Of a DNA stretch of 23,234 bases, positions 9,916 to 19,774 are shown piece after piece. The stretch lies in NCBI GenBank assembly GCA_032718475.1, contig JAUCBJ010006223.1, positions 1-23,234 of the forward strand. The letters run 5' to 3'. The stretch's first letter is position 1, and the number at the start of each line of letters is the position of its first letter. Below the pieces are notes generated by a model. That model was not told the DNA's origin. It ran no database searches and saw nothing but the letters and a program-made list of their open reading frames with translations. Source of the DNA: Nemertoderma westbladi (taxonomy: Eukaryota > Xenacoelomorpha > Nemertodermatida > Nemertodermatidae). Position numbers and translations under genes: made by a program.

Positions 9916-12516
9916 ATGGAGAGTAATTGGAATCTCCCGACTGATGATGCCCAGTCGCTGTTGGATCAATTACGGTGCTTAATTGTCGAGAAAGACAGAA
10001 CATTGCGAACCCAGGAAGTTCGTATTAGTCATTTAGACTCCACGGTTACTAGCCTGAGACTGGAAAATGAAAAACTATATGGTAGACTTGAAGAGGTTGA
10101 GAAACAACTTCGTTTTCAGAAGCCTTCGATCGCCGTTGCCCACATTGCGGGAGCGAAAACCCAGCATCCGAAGTACGAGAAGACGGGCCACAATTCCGCA
10201 CGGTACAGTCCGAAACAGGCGGAGCCTCCGGTGTTGCGGAGTGTGCGACACGCGATACCTCCGCCGGAGCGTCCCGCAGTCCCCTCGTACCAGCGCTCCC
10301 AGAACCAAACTCCCCAGAACGAACCGAGCCCCACCGCGGGTGTCGCTAAACGCTCGCCCTGGCGCCCAAACGACGCCCGCGTGCACAGGCGGTCAACGAT
10401 AGACGCCTACGAGCTGTCGCCCTACATGCAGGATAAACAGGTGGAACTAATGGAGAAGCGATACGGCGGGAGGTTGCGGGCTCACCGCGCAGCTCGCACC
10501 ATACAACTCGCCTACCGTAAATACAAACTACAGCGCAACTTCGAGAAACTTCGATGCAGTAAAGACAACCGCATGTCACGTCGGTTCCAGTCGGTGGGCG
10601 GGAGCGAGTGGGAAGAGACCCTCCTCCACCACCAGATGGGAGCCCGTCTGGCGACTCCCACGGAGGAGTCTATAACGGAGGCGGAGGAGAACATCTACGC
10701 GACGATACCCGGGGAGGAGATGGGCAACGGGGAGGCGAAACCGGTGCGGAATCGGTCCGACTTCGCGAGCGTAGTCTCGTTGCGGGGTAACCGGGGCGGC
10801 GGGATATTTGTGCCGGCGCCCGGCGGCAGTCCCGGCCTGCTGAAACGCCACTCGGTCGACGCGAACCGGCTGTCTTCCGACTCCTCCATCGACTCGATGA
10901 AAGGCGAGGTTCTCCGGGGCTTCTCCGGCCCCTCGGCCGCCTTCCAGTTCTCAGGCTACTGGCCCCCGCAGTCCGACTCCTCGACAAAGGCCGACTCCGA
11001 GTCGATTCGTTCTGACTCGATGATGTCGGACATGTCGACTGAGTCGACCTCGTTGGACCTACGCCGCCGTTACGAGCCCGGGAGCACGTTGAGTCCGTCC
11101 GGGGTCGGCTGGGCCGACAGCCCCGACTCGGAGTCCTTCCGCTCCACCACGTCCGCTCTCACCTCCCACATCCCGCCGCCAGGGGGCTCCACCCCCGCCG
11201 CCGACGTACAACGCAAACGGCAGTACCGCATCGGCTTGAATCTCTTCAACAAGAAACCCGAACGCGGGATTAAGTACCTCGTCGGGAAGCGGTTTATCAG
11301 CGAGAACCCCGAATCCATCGCGAACATTCTCCTCAACCAGAAGGGCCTCAGTAAGCAGATGATTGGCGAGTACCTCGGCAACCTCCAACTCCCATTCAAC
11401 GGCGCCGTCCTCAACTCATTCATCACTAAACTCGAGTTTAAGGGTCTCGCGTTGGACTCGGCGTTGCGACGGTTGCTGTCTACGTTTAAACTCCCCGGAG
11501 AGGCGCAGAAGATCGAGCGGTTGTTGGAGGCCTTCGGGCAGCATTACTGCGAGTGCAACCCGGAGGAGGTGAACAGAAGGAAGAACCCGGACTCGTTGTT
11601 CATACTCTCCTTCGCTATCGTTATGCTCAACACGGACCTCCACAGCCCCAACGTGAAGCCGGACAGCAAAATGAAACTCGAGGATTTCCTGAAGAACCTC
11701 CGAGGCATCGACGACGGCTCCGACATCCCGCCGGACGAACTCACGGCGATTTACGAGCGAATAAAGGCGAAGGAGTTCCGTCCCCCGGTCGATCACGTCT
11801 CCCAGGTACAGAAACTCGAGCAGAAGATCGTCGGTAAACGTCCGATCCTCTCCTTCCCGCACCGTCGACTCGTCTGCTACTGTCGGCTCTACCAGGTCAC
11901 CGACGTTACCAAGAAAGAGAAAGTCAACCTGCATCAACGGGAAGTCTTCCTGTTCAACGACACGCTCATCATAACCAAAATCCTTGCCAAGAAGAAGTCG
12001 TTGATAACCTACAACTTCCGCGCGTGTTTCCCGTTGTACGGTCTGGACGTTCATTTGTTCGACACGAATCATTACCAGTACGGTATCCGGATCGCGTCTA
12101 CGATAGACGGGAAAGTCTTGATGACCTTCAACGCGCCCAACGAGCACGACAGGAAGGCGTTTATTACGGACCTGCGGGAGGCGATACTCGAGGTCACCGA
12201 GATGGAGAACGTTCGCATAGAGGAGGCGTTGGAGCGGCAGGCCCGGTGCGGGATATCCGTGAGTCCGAGCGAGGAACTGTCCGCGACTCCGGTGCATCTG
12301 AGTCCCCAGAACGCGCCGACCCCCGTGAACGTGGACAGTCTGAAGCGCGGGACTCTGTCCAACTCGCTGCTGGACCTCCACGAGGACCCCGAATCATCGG
12401 GGACCACTCGCAGGAACTCCTCGAGTTCCCTGGATTCCGTTCCCGTTATCAATAAACGGATCATCGGGAACGGAACTGTTAAATGTTTATCCCCCAGACA
12501 CGAAACTGTATTTTAG
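9916..12516 (+). CDS. IQSEC: IQSEC/BRAG family ARF guanine-nucleotide exchange factor, single exon
   Basis: 866 aa. IQSEC (BRAG; fly Schizo/Loner) proteins exchange GDP for GTP on ARF6 and other ARFs at the plasma membrane, including synapses, controlling endocytosis and adhesion. Order seen: N-terminal coiled coil (about 12-66); conserved block YMQDKQVELMEKRYGGRL leading into an IQ motif (about 193-206, RTIQLAYRKYKLQR), a calmodulin site; a Ser/Pro-rich linker (210-430); SEC7 domain (about 434-622) with FKLPGEAQKIERLLEAF, the catalytic Glu being E529; PH domain (about 632-760); a Ser-rich tail ending ETVF, a class I PDZ ligand. The ATG at 9916 is the first in-frame ATG after the TAA at 9778 and has A at -3 and G at +4. 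The reading frame is intact, without introns, and GC-rich against AT-rich flanks. Length is close to vertebrate IQSEC1. The family is certain; which vertebrate paralog is closest is not. Confidence 0.95.
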   Translation: MESNWNLPTDDAQSLLDQLRCLIVEKDRTLRTQEVRISHLDSTVTSLRLENEKLYGRLEEVEKQLRFQKPSIAVAHIAGAKTQHPKYEKTGHNSARYSPKQAEPPVLRSVRHAIPPPERPAVPSYQRSQNQTPQNEPSPTAGVAKRSPWRPNDARVHRRSTIDAYELSPYMQDKQVELMEKRYGGRLRAHRAARTIQLAYRKYKLQRNFEKLRCSKDNRMSRRFQSVGGSEWEETLLHHQMGARLATPTEESITEAEENIYATIPGEEMGNGEAKPVRNRSDFASVVSLRGNRGGGIFVPAPGGSPGLLKRHSVDANRLSSDSSIDSMKGEVLRGFSGPSAAFQFSGYWPPQSDSSTKADSESIRSDSMMSDMSTESTSLDLRRRYEPGSTLSPSGVGWADSPDSESFRSTTSALTSHIPPPGGSTPAADVQRKRQYRIGLNLFNKKPERGIKYLVGKRFISENPESIANILLNQKGLSKQMIGEYLGNLQLPFNGAVLNSFITKLEFKGLALDSALRRLLSTFKLPGEAQKIERLLEAFGQHYCECNPEEVNRRKNPDSLFILSFAIVMLNTDLHSPNVKPDSKMKLEDFLKNLRGIDDGSDIPPDELTAIYERIKAKEFRPPVDHVSQVQKLEQKIVGKRPILSFPHRRLVCYCRLYQVTDVTKKEKVNLHQREVFLFNDTLIITKILAKKKSLITYNFRACFPLYGLDVHLFDTNHYQYGIRIASTIDGKVLMTFNAPNEHDRKAFITDLREAILEVTEMENVRIEEALERQARCGISVSPSEELSATPVHLSPQNAPTPVNVDSLKRGTLSNSLLDLHEDPESSGTTRRNSSSSLDSVPVINKRIIGNGTVKCLSPRHETVF

Positions 12517-13156
12517 TTTTTCTCTCTTTATTTCTCTCTATGCCTCCATTTATAACAATGTAACTTTTACTTCGGAAAGAATTCGGATTCATTGAATATT
12601 TTGTTTAATAATTTATCACCCATCTTAATTTTTTCTAATAATTTAATTGTTTCAGCTGCAGTAGAACTATAAGGAATCTACGTGTATAATAATGATGCTT
12701 ACATATTTGGTTTGATTTGGGTTAAAGTTAACAACTACCGTATTTATTTGATATATAAAGCCACCGGTGGTGCAATAATTAATAACCCGATATCAGGTGT
12801 TCGGATTCACAAATTATTTTTTATGTATAAATTTGAAACGTTACTTACGAACTGTAGTTTGTATTAATTGTATTTTGGAGTGATTATTTTTGATTTGTTA
12901 ATTTACATCTTATTTAAATTTTCATTGGATGATGTTTTATTAATTGAAGGGCAATGTATTTTATTATTAAAGGAATTCATTTGCTGCATATTTAGTTTGA
13001 TTTGTTTGTTGGTTTACTTCCCTATTGTATGTTTGCTTATTTAGTTACCTGCCAGTTGTTCCACACAATAGCCTATGTTTTAACTGTAGTGTACGTTGCG
13101 TAGTGCGTACATCGACTGGATTGAGACGAAATATTACTTCGCTGAGATTGGATTTA
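12517..13156. other. AT-rich sequence after IQSEC, probably 3' UTR in part
   Basis: Directly after the TAG stop comes a pyrimidine-rich run (TTTTTCTCTCTTTATTTCTC), then AT-rich DNA without a gene. A weak ATTAAA poly(A) signal lies near 12966; AATAAA occurs further on, near 14416 and 14582. No poly(A) tract that would mark the end of a retrocopy follows the stop. Confidence 0.45.
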
Positions 13157-13182
13157 CCCCCCCCCCCCCCCCCCCCCCCCCC
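13157..13182 (+). repeat. C26 homopolymer tract
   Basis: Twenty-six consecutive C bases, followed by TTCCCC. A proline-rich frame crossing it (13025-13210) and the glycine-rich frame opposite are artefacts of this tract. Confidence 0.95.
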
Positions 13183-15140
13183 TTCCCCTATATATGTCCC
13201 TGAAAGTTGATTGATCTTGATATTAAATAATTCCATGAATTGGAAACCACAATAATTGGAGGATTGTTAATATATTTTGGTTTATTATTGTGAACTAGTG
13301 AACTGACGTAATGAAACACATTTAGACAGGTTTTTGTTGCTTCTGGTCGCATTACCGCTGCAATTTTAATGAATCAGTACCCTGCTGTGCCGAGTATTTG
13401 ATATTGTTATTTAATATCCATTTCCAAGAAAATTTTGCGATACTGTTGATTAACAATCGATCACGTATGAATGCTTCATTGGTCATACATTCACACCCGA
13501 TTAAGGGCTAGTCTATCGGTTTACTCATGTTGTAGCTGAGATCTCTGTATAATATTGTATACCAGATTGGCACAGACAGCCAACAGTCACATCTGTTTCA
13601 TTTCCATTTAATTGATGCCATTTACTCAATCATTTATCTTAATACAATATACCATTGGTATAGGAGAGCCTGGTGTACAATTCTGCTGGGGTTTATTATG
13701 TCACGATTCGACGAATTCGTTTACTTTTATTGGGTTTAGTGGCAGGAATTATTTATATTCGGTACACAAATAATTAAGGCGACCCCACGATCCTATGAAG
13801 TAGAACTTCCTTCATAAATTCCAATTATAAATATCCGCATCCCGTTTCGAGTAGAAGAGCCTCCATTGCGTGGAATATAATGGTATAACTGGACAGACAG
13901 GCGGACAGTTTCGGTCCTTTCCATTCAATACAACTTGGCTTGCTACGAATAATGTAATCGATTCTCCGCCTTGCTTATAAGGCCCTATAAATAACTTCCA
14001 CGTCGTTATTGTCAATTTATTGTATTATATGACGTAACGTAATGTATGTTTGTTTGTCTGTATATATGATATGCTTTCTTGTATTATTAAGTCAATAATC
14101 TAATGATAATCTGAGATCGATTTTAAAACATTACCAACATTATCAGGTCGTTTATTGATTCATTTATTTCTTTGATTAGATTTCTCTCGCTTATGTATCA
14201 CCTGTCCTGATTTCAATATATCATTTTTAATCCATCATGAACAGATGATGTTCCGTTGTGTAAATTAATTTTAAATTGTTTCAGTTGTCTTAAACTGGTT
14301 GTGTTTTACTTCTTAGTTTCCTAATTCGTATTATTTTGTTATTTCCAGCAGTTGATTTTACCTTCAGTATTAATAATTGTGCCGCGTATATTTTTGCCTA
14401 TATTACTAATAGTATAATAAATGTTCGATTCACTGTTTGTGACGCTATTCTATTAGGCTTACAGCTCATAAACTCTTATATTAAGATTGTAGATGTCGGT
14501 AATAATACATATAAGTTATAACTCGTTTATTTAAACATTTCGAAAAGCATTTTATTTTATTATCCTTAGTTGATTAGATATAATAAAAGGAGTCTAAACA
14601 AACATTTAACTCAAATATAAATTCGGACACAACAATTTTTCAAGTAATTTATTCTAGTTTCTGTTTTCCCATATGTTTTCCTGTGTATTTCGACTTTGTT
14701 GTGTTTCACAGTATTTCGGTTATTAATATTTTGTTTTGGTTTTCTGTGTGTACTCGTGCTACGTTATTTAGTTTGTTAGCAGCGCCCAGTTTATTTAATA
14801 TATTTATTGAGGTAGTTTTCTGGCGCTGCTTCTTTAACTTCAATGTGTCCAATTTTATTGAGTCGTATTCATTAGTTATAATAAATATTCATTCCTAGTT
14901 TTCTCATTAATTTACTACTAATTATTATAACCTATGTAATATAATATTATAAGTGGAATTCCATTCCTTTTTGTGTTTTCAAACAACGTATGTCAAGGGG
15001 AAATCTGCTCACTAGATGGATGGACTTAGAAACATCGATTGTCATCTTAACAATTGATGGGCGTTTCCCCAAAATGTGTAAAAACAAACACAACAGTTTA
15101 GTTAATCGAGAATTGATGAAATGGCTTCTATATAGGTTGC
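13183..15140. other. AT-rich intergenic DNA, no gene recognised
   Basis: Almost 2 kb of AT-rich sequence with short open frames of no recognisable family. No long repeat or RNA gene seen. AATAAA-type words are scattered through it, as expected in AT-rich DNA. Confidence 0.55.
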
Positions 15141-15144
15141 GAGT

Positions 15145-15217
15145 ATTCCGGAAATATGTTTTTCTATGAAATTTCCGGGAAAGTATTCTTCAGTATACTA
15201 TAATTTCCGGGAAAGTA
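15145..15217. promoter_or_regulatory. two TTCCGGGAA motifs plus one TTCCGGAA
   Basis: The 16-mer ATTTCCGGGAAAGTAT occurs twice (about 15171 and 15202), and a TTCCGGAA lies just upstream. TTCNNNGAA is the animal STAT-type consensus, but these could equally be a small direct repeat within mobile DNA. No gene start is close by. Confidence 0.25.
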
Positions 15218-15490
15218 TACGACCACAAGAGACAAGACAACGAACCACCTCAACACAACTAATCAGGAATCACTTGTTTCTGGTGTTTACTCTGTATTTC
15301 CTGAATGTGTTTTATCTTTCAAAATATCAGGTGGTAATAATTTGTAAGAGTTAAAAGTGAAAAATGTAGTAATTTCCTAAATTGCGTTCAATATAAAATA
15401 ACTATTTAATAATGAAATTGATAAATAACAATTTTAATTCAAATATTATTATTACAATTTCCAAAAGAAGATGCACCAATATCTAATGAA

Positions 15491-15512
15491 TATATTATAT
15501 ATATAATATCTA
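15491..15512. repeat. AT palindrome flanked by AATATCTAAT copies
   Basis: The perfect palindrome ATATTATATATATAATAT lies between two direct copies of AATATCTAAT. It immediately precedes the CCGGAATT block. Confidence 0.5.
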
Positions 15513-15517
15513 ATTGA

Positions 15518-15655
15518 TTAGGGATGTCCCGGAATTCCGTTCCGGCCGGAATTCCGGTGGTTTTTGCCAGATTCCAGTTCCGCCCGGAATTGCCGGAATG
15601 GGGTCAATTCCGGCCGGAATTTTACCGGAATTACCAGTTTGCAAATGAAATTTAA
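15518..15655. repeat. CCGGAATT-iterated block with a hAT-like left end
   Basis: It begins TAGGGATGTCCCGGAATTCC, followed by repeated CCGGAATT/GGCCGGAATTCCGG words over about 130 bp. Many hAT elements start with TAGGGRTG-like termini followed by iterated subterminal motifs, so this may be one end of a hAT-type element. I could not find a matching CATCCCTA end with an 8-bp duplication, so the call is tentative. Confidence 0.3.
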
Positions 15656-15794
15656 TTCCCTGTCGTTTAACCCTATTTGGCCCGGGTTGGTCGTTTTAGA
15701 AATGTTTTTGTAATTCATCTGTATCTTTGTGCCATATTTGGTGGGAATACCAAGATTTCGTGACTTTTCTTTCTTTTCTTTTCCTTTTTTTTCT

Positions 15795-15903
15795 TTGTCT
15801 GTCCAGAACAATCGAACTATTATACTCAAAATTTCCCATCCCTTTTTGTCTGTCCAGAACAATCGAACTATTCTACTCACAATTTCCCATCTCTTTTTGT
15901 CAA
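15795..15903 (+). repeat. 51-bp tandem duplication
   Basis: TGTCTGTCCAGAACAATCGA and about 30 following bases occur twice, 51 bp apart (GTCCAGAAC at 15801 and 15852), differing at a few positions. The period is a multiple of three, so open frames pass through, but the peptides have no recognisable family. Confidence 0.8.
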
Positions 15904-16094
15904 TTTTATCTCTAAAGGATACCATATTTAAACTATTACCTCTTCCAATGATAACCATTAAAATCTTACCTTACGACCTCTACTGCCCTTCCATAATTGG
16001 TAAAATTAGAGAGCCTGTTTGTAAAGAATGTCATCTTTACTTTGCATCGAAAGTTTTACTTAAAAATCACTATATCCCTTCATCGTACGCATGA

Positions 16095-16600
16095 CAGACC
16101 ATGGGAGCATGTCTGTAAAACTAGTATTAATTTGTAATGTTGGTTTAAAGCTATAGTTTATAGTTGACAAATGTATTACAGATTTAATGTTCTAATAATA
16201 TAATAGTAATCATTTAATTTTATATCTTAAAAAGCATCCACCAGTTAAAACAGTGTGCAATAATCGAACTACTACTTCTGCAGTCAGCAGTCATACTTTG
16301 GAGTACCGATTGCTGCATTGAATCATAAGAAACCTAGCCACGATAAAGCGATATGTTGATCTGTCAGTCGCCTGATTTTAATACATGCTCTAATGTTTAA
16401 CAAACTCGACACAAATAATTATTTATGCTATGAGCTGCCATCTAATTCACGTACAATACTAATAAAGTATGTCCAGAATTATCTAATAACACTTAACAGG
16501 AATTCAGAAACATGGATATATCATTCCTAATTGCCAACACTCCGAACTAGGATTATTACCAATTTTAAACTAATCTAATTAAATATTACTGTGCAGCATA
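16095..16600. other. non-coding DNA, nothing recognised
   Basis: AT-rich unique-looking sequence between the 51-bp duplication region and the TIR element. No gene, RNA or repeat border seen. Confidence 0.5.
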
Positions 16601-16608
16601 TTATTACT

Positions 16609-17443
16609 ACGGAGCCCCTAAAGGGACATGAGAAAAAAAAATTTTTTTTGCTAACTCGTGCGAACGACTTAGTATGTCGTGCGAACGACTTACTAAGTCG
16701 TGCGAACGACATACTAAGTCGTGCGAACGACTTAACTAACTCGTGCGAACGACATACTAACTCGTGCGAACGACATACTAAGTCGTGCGAACGACTTACT
16801 AAGTCGTGCGAACGACATACTAAGTCGTGCGAACGACTTAACTAACTCGTGCGAACGACATACTAAGTCGTGCGAACGACATACTAAGTCGTGCGAACGA
16901 CTTAACTAACTCGTGCGAACGACATACTAAGTCGTGCGAACGACATACTAAGTCGTGCGAACGACTTAACTAAGTCGTGCGAACGACATACTAAGTCGTG
17001 CGAACGACTTAGTAAGTCGTTCGCACGACTTAGTAACTCGTGCGAACGACTTAACTAACTCGTGCGAACGACATACTAAGTCGTGCGAACGACTTACTAA
17101 GTCGGGCGACATACTAAGTCGTGCGAACGACTTAACTAACTCGTGCGAACGACATACTAAGTCGTGCGAACGACATACTAAGTCGTGCGAACGACTTAAC
17201 TAACTCGTGCGAACGACATACTAAGTCGTGCGAACGACTTAACTACCTCGTGCGAACGACATACTAAGTCGTGCAGACTTATATCGTCGACGACATATAA
17301 TCGTCGACGACTTATAGTCGTTCGCACGAGTTCGTTAAGTCGTCGCACGACTTAAGTCGTCGACGATTCTATCGTCGACGACTATAAGTCGTTCGCACGA
17401 GTTAGTGAAAAAAAAAATTATCATGTCCCTTTAGGGGCTCCGT
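16609..17443. mobile_element. TIR element filled with self-complementary 21-bp units
   Basis: Perfect 23-bp terminal inverted repeats (16609-16631 and 17421-17443) begin ACGGAGCCCCTAAAGGGACA. Both are followed inward by A/T homopolymers and CTAACTCGTGCGAACGACTTA. The flanks share TATTACT on both sides (16602-16608 and 17445-17451). An 8-bp duplication with one mismatch is also possible, so the duplication is 6-8 bp. The interior holds about 27 forward copies of RTCGTGCGAACGAC separated by short linkers (ATACTAA, TTACTAA, TTAACTAA). In places they form 3-unit blocks with a 64-bp period. Three or four inverted copies (GTCGTTCGCACGA) lie near 17017 and 17320-17400. Each unit has 5-7 bp arms around a GCGA loop. 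No protein gene; the frame reading CERHTKS-like peptides is an artefact. Confidence 0.85.
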
Positions 17444-17828
17444 ATATTACTGCTTGCGCGGAACCTCCCTTGATTAACCACCTGAGTAATCTGCTTCTGT
17501 ATCTCTATATGCATCAGGACGCGATCGCTATGACACGGGTGTAACCACTACTAACTTGCGGGCTATTCTTTGATTTTTACACCTAGAATTTAGGTGCAAC
17601 TGTTTCGTCAATAATCCATTTCCCAGGGAGTAGTAGCAAATTGAGTGAGTATGGTACTAGTGATGCAACAACTTTGGTTCCGGCTACGAGCAAATTAATC
17701 CTGAGCAAATCCGGAGCTTATTGTGTTGAAATTCGAAATAAAATAATAAGTTATATTCTTAAATTGTTACTTTTTCTCTCGAAAATAACTCAAAATCGGG
17801 AGTAATGTGAGTGAGTACCTTTGCCCTA

Positions 17829-17876
17829 GGGAAAAAAAGTAATCAATAAGATTGCATTGATTCTTCTTTTTTTCCC
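17829..17876. other. strong short hairpin
   Basis: GGGAAAAAAAG is followed by AATCAA, a ~10-base loop, TTGATT, and CTTTTTTTCCC. This gives a stem of about 17 pairs with one small bulge. It could be the core of a small palindromic element. There is no evidence of expression. Confidence 0.5.
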
Positions 17877-18065
17877 GGCGAAAAAGTCAAATTAAATATT
17901 TTTGGTGGAATTTCTTAAATTGTATTACGTGTTGAAAGAGCTTCGACATAGAAAGGGTTAGCACGTAATTTGAGCAAAATCCATTCGCACACTCAAATGT
18001 TATTGCAACTTTAGTGTCTGTAAGGCGAACTCCAAAACGGAACTCAATATCCAATATTGGTTTAT

Positions 18066-18653
18066 GTGGGGCGAGACACGTAGTCGGCGAGCCTTGGCAT
18101 ACGGTTCATATAGGGTAAATGGGGCATGTCCGTCTGTCTGTCTGTCTGTCCGTCCGTCTGTCTGGTAAATGTTTGAACGCGAATTTCTCGGCATCGCTGG
18201 TTCGGAATTGAACCAAACTTAGTAGGTAAGTAGTAGAGAGAAAGTTTAGAAAGTTTGGTGAAAAATCATGCAGTCTGACGTCAGCTACGACAGATTTTGT
18301 GGTTTTTAGAAAATGTTAAATTTCTCGGGAAGGCCTCATTTTCCTGAGCTGAAATTTTGGTGGCCTGTAGAGAATCATGAAGTCTATCTTTTACGAAATT
18401 GAAAAGTTAAGACATTTAATTGGGGATCCGCTAGAGACTCAGAAGTAATGACATAGGCCTACCGGTACGGTACTGCTGTACAGTGCTGCACTGGTAAGTA
18501 CGAAATTGCAGAATAACAATTTGACACCACCTAGCGGATTAACATATGATTGTATATCGAATGGGATATGGGGTTCAAACTAGACATGCCCCATTTGCTC
18601 TATATGAACCGTATGCCAAGGCTTGCCGACTACGTGCTGCGCGAAGTCCCCAC
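18066..18653. mobile_element. inverted-repeat element with ~65-bp arms
   Basis: The left arm (18066-18130) contains CGTAGTCGGCGAGCCTTGGC, then ATACGGTTCATATAGGGTAA and ATGGGGCATGTC. The right arm (18583-18653) is its reverse complement with a few mismatches and a 6-bp indel near the outer end. Just inside the left arm is a (TCTG)n/(TCCG)n microsatellite (18129-18163). The interior has no gene. No target duplication found. Confidence 0.65.
18129..18163 (+). repeat. (GTCT)n/(GTCC)n microsatellite
   Basis: Tetranucleotide run GTCCGTCTGTCTGTCT continuing as GTCC/GTCT variants, inside the inverted-repeat element. Confidence 0.9.
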
Positions 18654-19372
18654 GAACGTGTAGTTAAGCGGCTCTCTAGTTACGTAATAAATATTCGAGA
18701 ACACTAAATTATTTTAGCATTGAGTAAGGCAGCATCAGCAGTAACTATAGAGCATGTAGTAAAATACTGCAGTTCAATTTATTTTGTAACAATATATCGC
18801 TCTTCTTTTATTACATAATTTAGCAACAAAAAGTACAAATTTAAGATTAAAATTACGTATTACATGGGAAAAAGACGTAGAACATTTTTTCAATATTCTC
18901 CCGACGCTTTATTAACCTCGCTGACGCGGTAAATAAAATGCATCGAGATAGTGAAAAAAAGTGTGGGTGAATACTGGTTGGTTACAGGTTGTTTCTATTT
19001 GTGTAAAATAATCAGTTTATTACCGGTACTTAATTAGAACTATTCTATTTACATTATACACTTTTATAAAATAATTCAAGAATTGCTCTCTTTTATCCCA
19101 CACCCCCCAAATATAATTTTTGGCTTCGTCACGTTTTTAGGCATTTGGTTCTGCATCATTGTACAGCAGCCATTATGTTTCTACATTAGAACCAGCAAAT
19201 ATAAGTGCGGCGATGCAGTGACTTACGATGCACTACTTCAATGTTCTATTGAATTTGGTTTATTGTTTTGGTTAGAATATCATACCACTGTAAGCTGCTC
19301 ATTTCCCTTAATTGATAATTTAACATTGCGTTGACATATTAAAGATTCTCCGAGAAAGAATTTGCTTTAAAT
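18654..19372. other. AT-rich non-coding DNA, nothing recognised
   Basis: No gene or RNA recognised. A TACCGGTA word lies near 19021. Confidence 0.5.
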
Positions 19373-19393
19373 CCCCCCCCCCCCCCCCCCCCC
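19373..19393 (+). repeat. C21 homopolymer tract
   Basis: Twenty-one consecutive C bases. Confidence 0.95.
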
Positions 19394-19774
19394 TCATGAT
19401 CACGATCTGTCTACTATAATAATACATTGGAATTATCAATCCACATATCTCTTGGTCCGACTCCGGCCGGGGCTCATATTGTAACCCGGAGTAAACTCCG
19501 GGCTCCGGGTGAAATATTAGCTCTGTTGCATTGCATCTCTAGTATGTACACGAACCAAAACTATACAAGAGAAGCAATAAAAACATGTCCAGTCATAAAG
19601 CGAGTGGGTTAAATGAAATATCTGCCGAGGCAAGGAAAACAGGAGCACTGGACAGAACCAATATTGGATGTTAGGAACCGGATGCTGTTAGCGAAAAACA
19701 ATTTTTTTTTGAGGTCGATTTTGACAAAGCCAACTAAAGCCTTTCCCAGTGAAAGACCCTGGTGTCCAACAAAC

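Noticed and set aside
11416-12381. 321-codon open frame on the minus strand
   Set aside because: It lies antisense inside the IQSEC coding region, where GC-rich codon use removes stops from the opposite strand. It has no recognisable domain.
13025-13236. Proline-rich and glycine-rich short open frames
   Set aside because: Both are created by the C26 tract.
16014-16094. Possible C2H2 zinc finger reading PVCKECHLYFASKVLLKNH
   Set aside because: C-x2-C-x12-H spacing is present, but the second histidine is missing before the stop and there is no neighbouring finger or gene context. Chance or a transposon scrap.
16650-17280. CRISPR-like array of short palindromic repeats
   Set aside because: The units are separated only by 6-8 bp repeated linkers with no unique spacers. 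The context is an animal genome and the array is enclosed in transposon-type inverted repeats.
18170-18230. tRNA-like GGTTCGGAATTGAACC
   Set aside because: It resembles a T-arm palindrome only. No acceptor stem, anticodon arm or D-arm could be placed around it.
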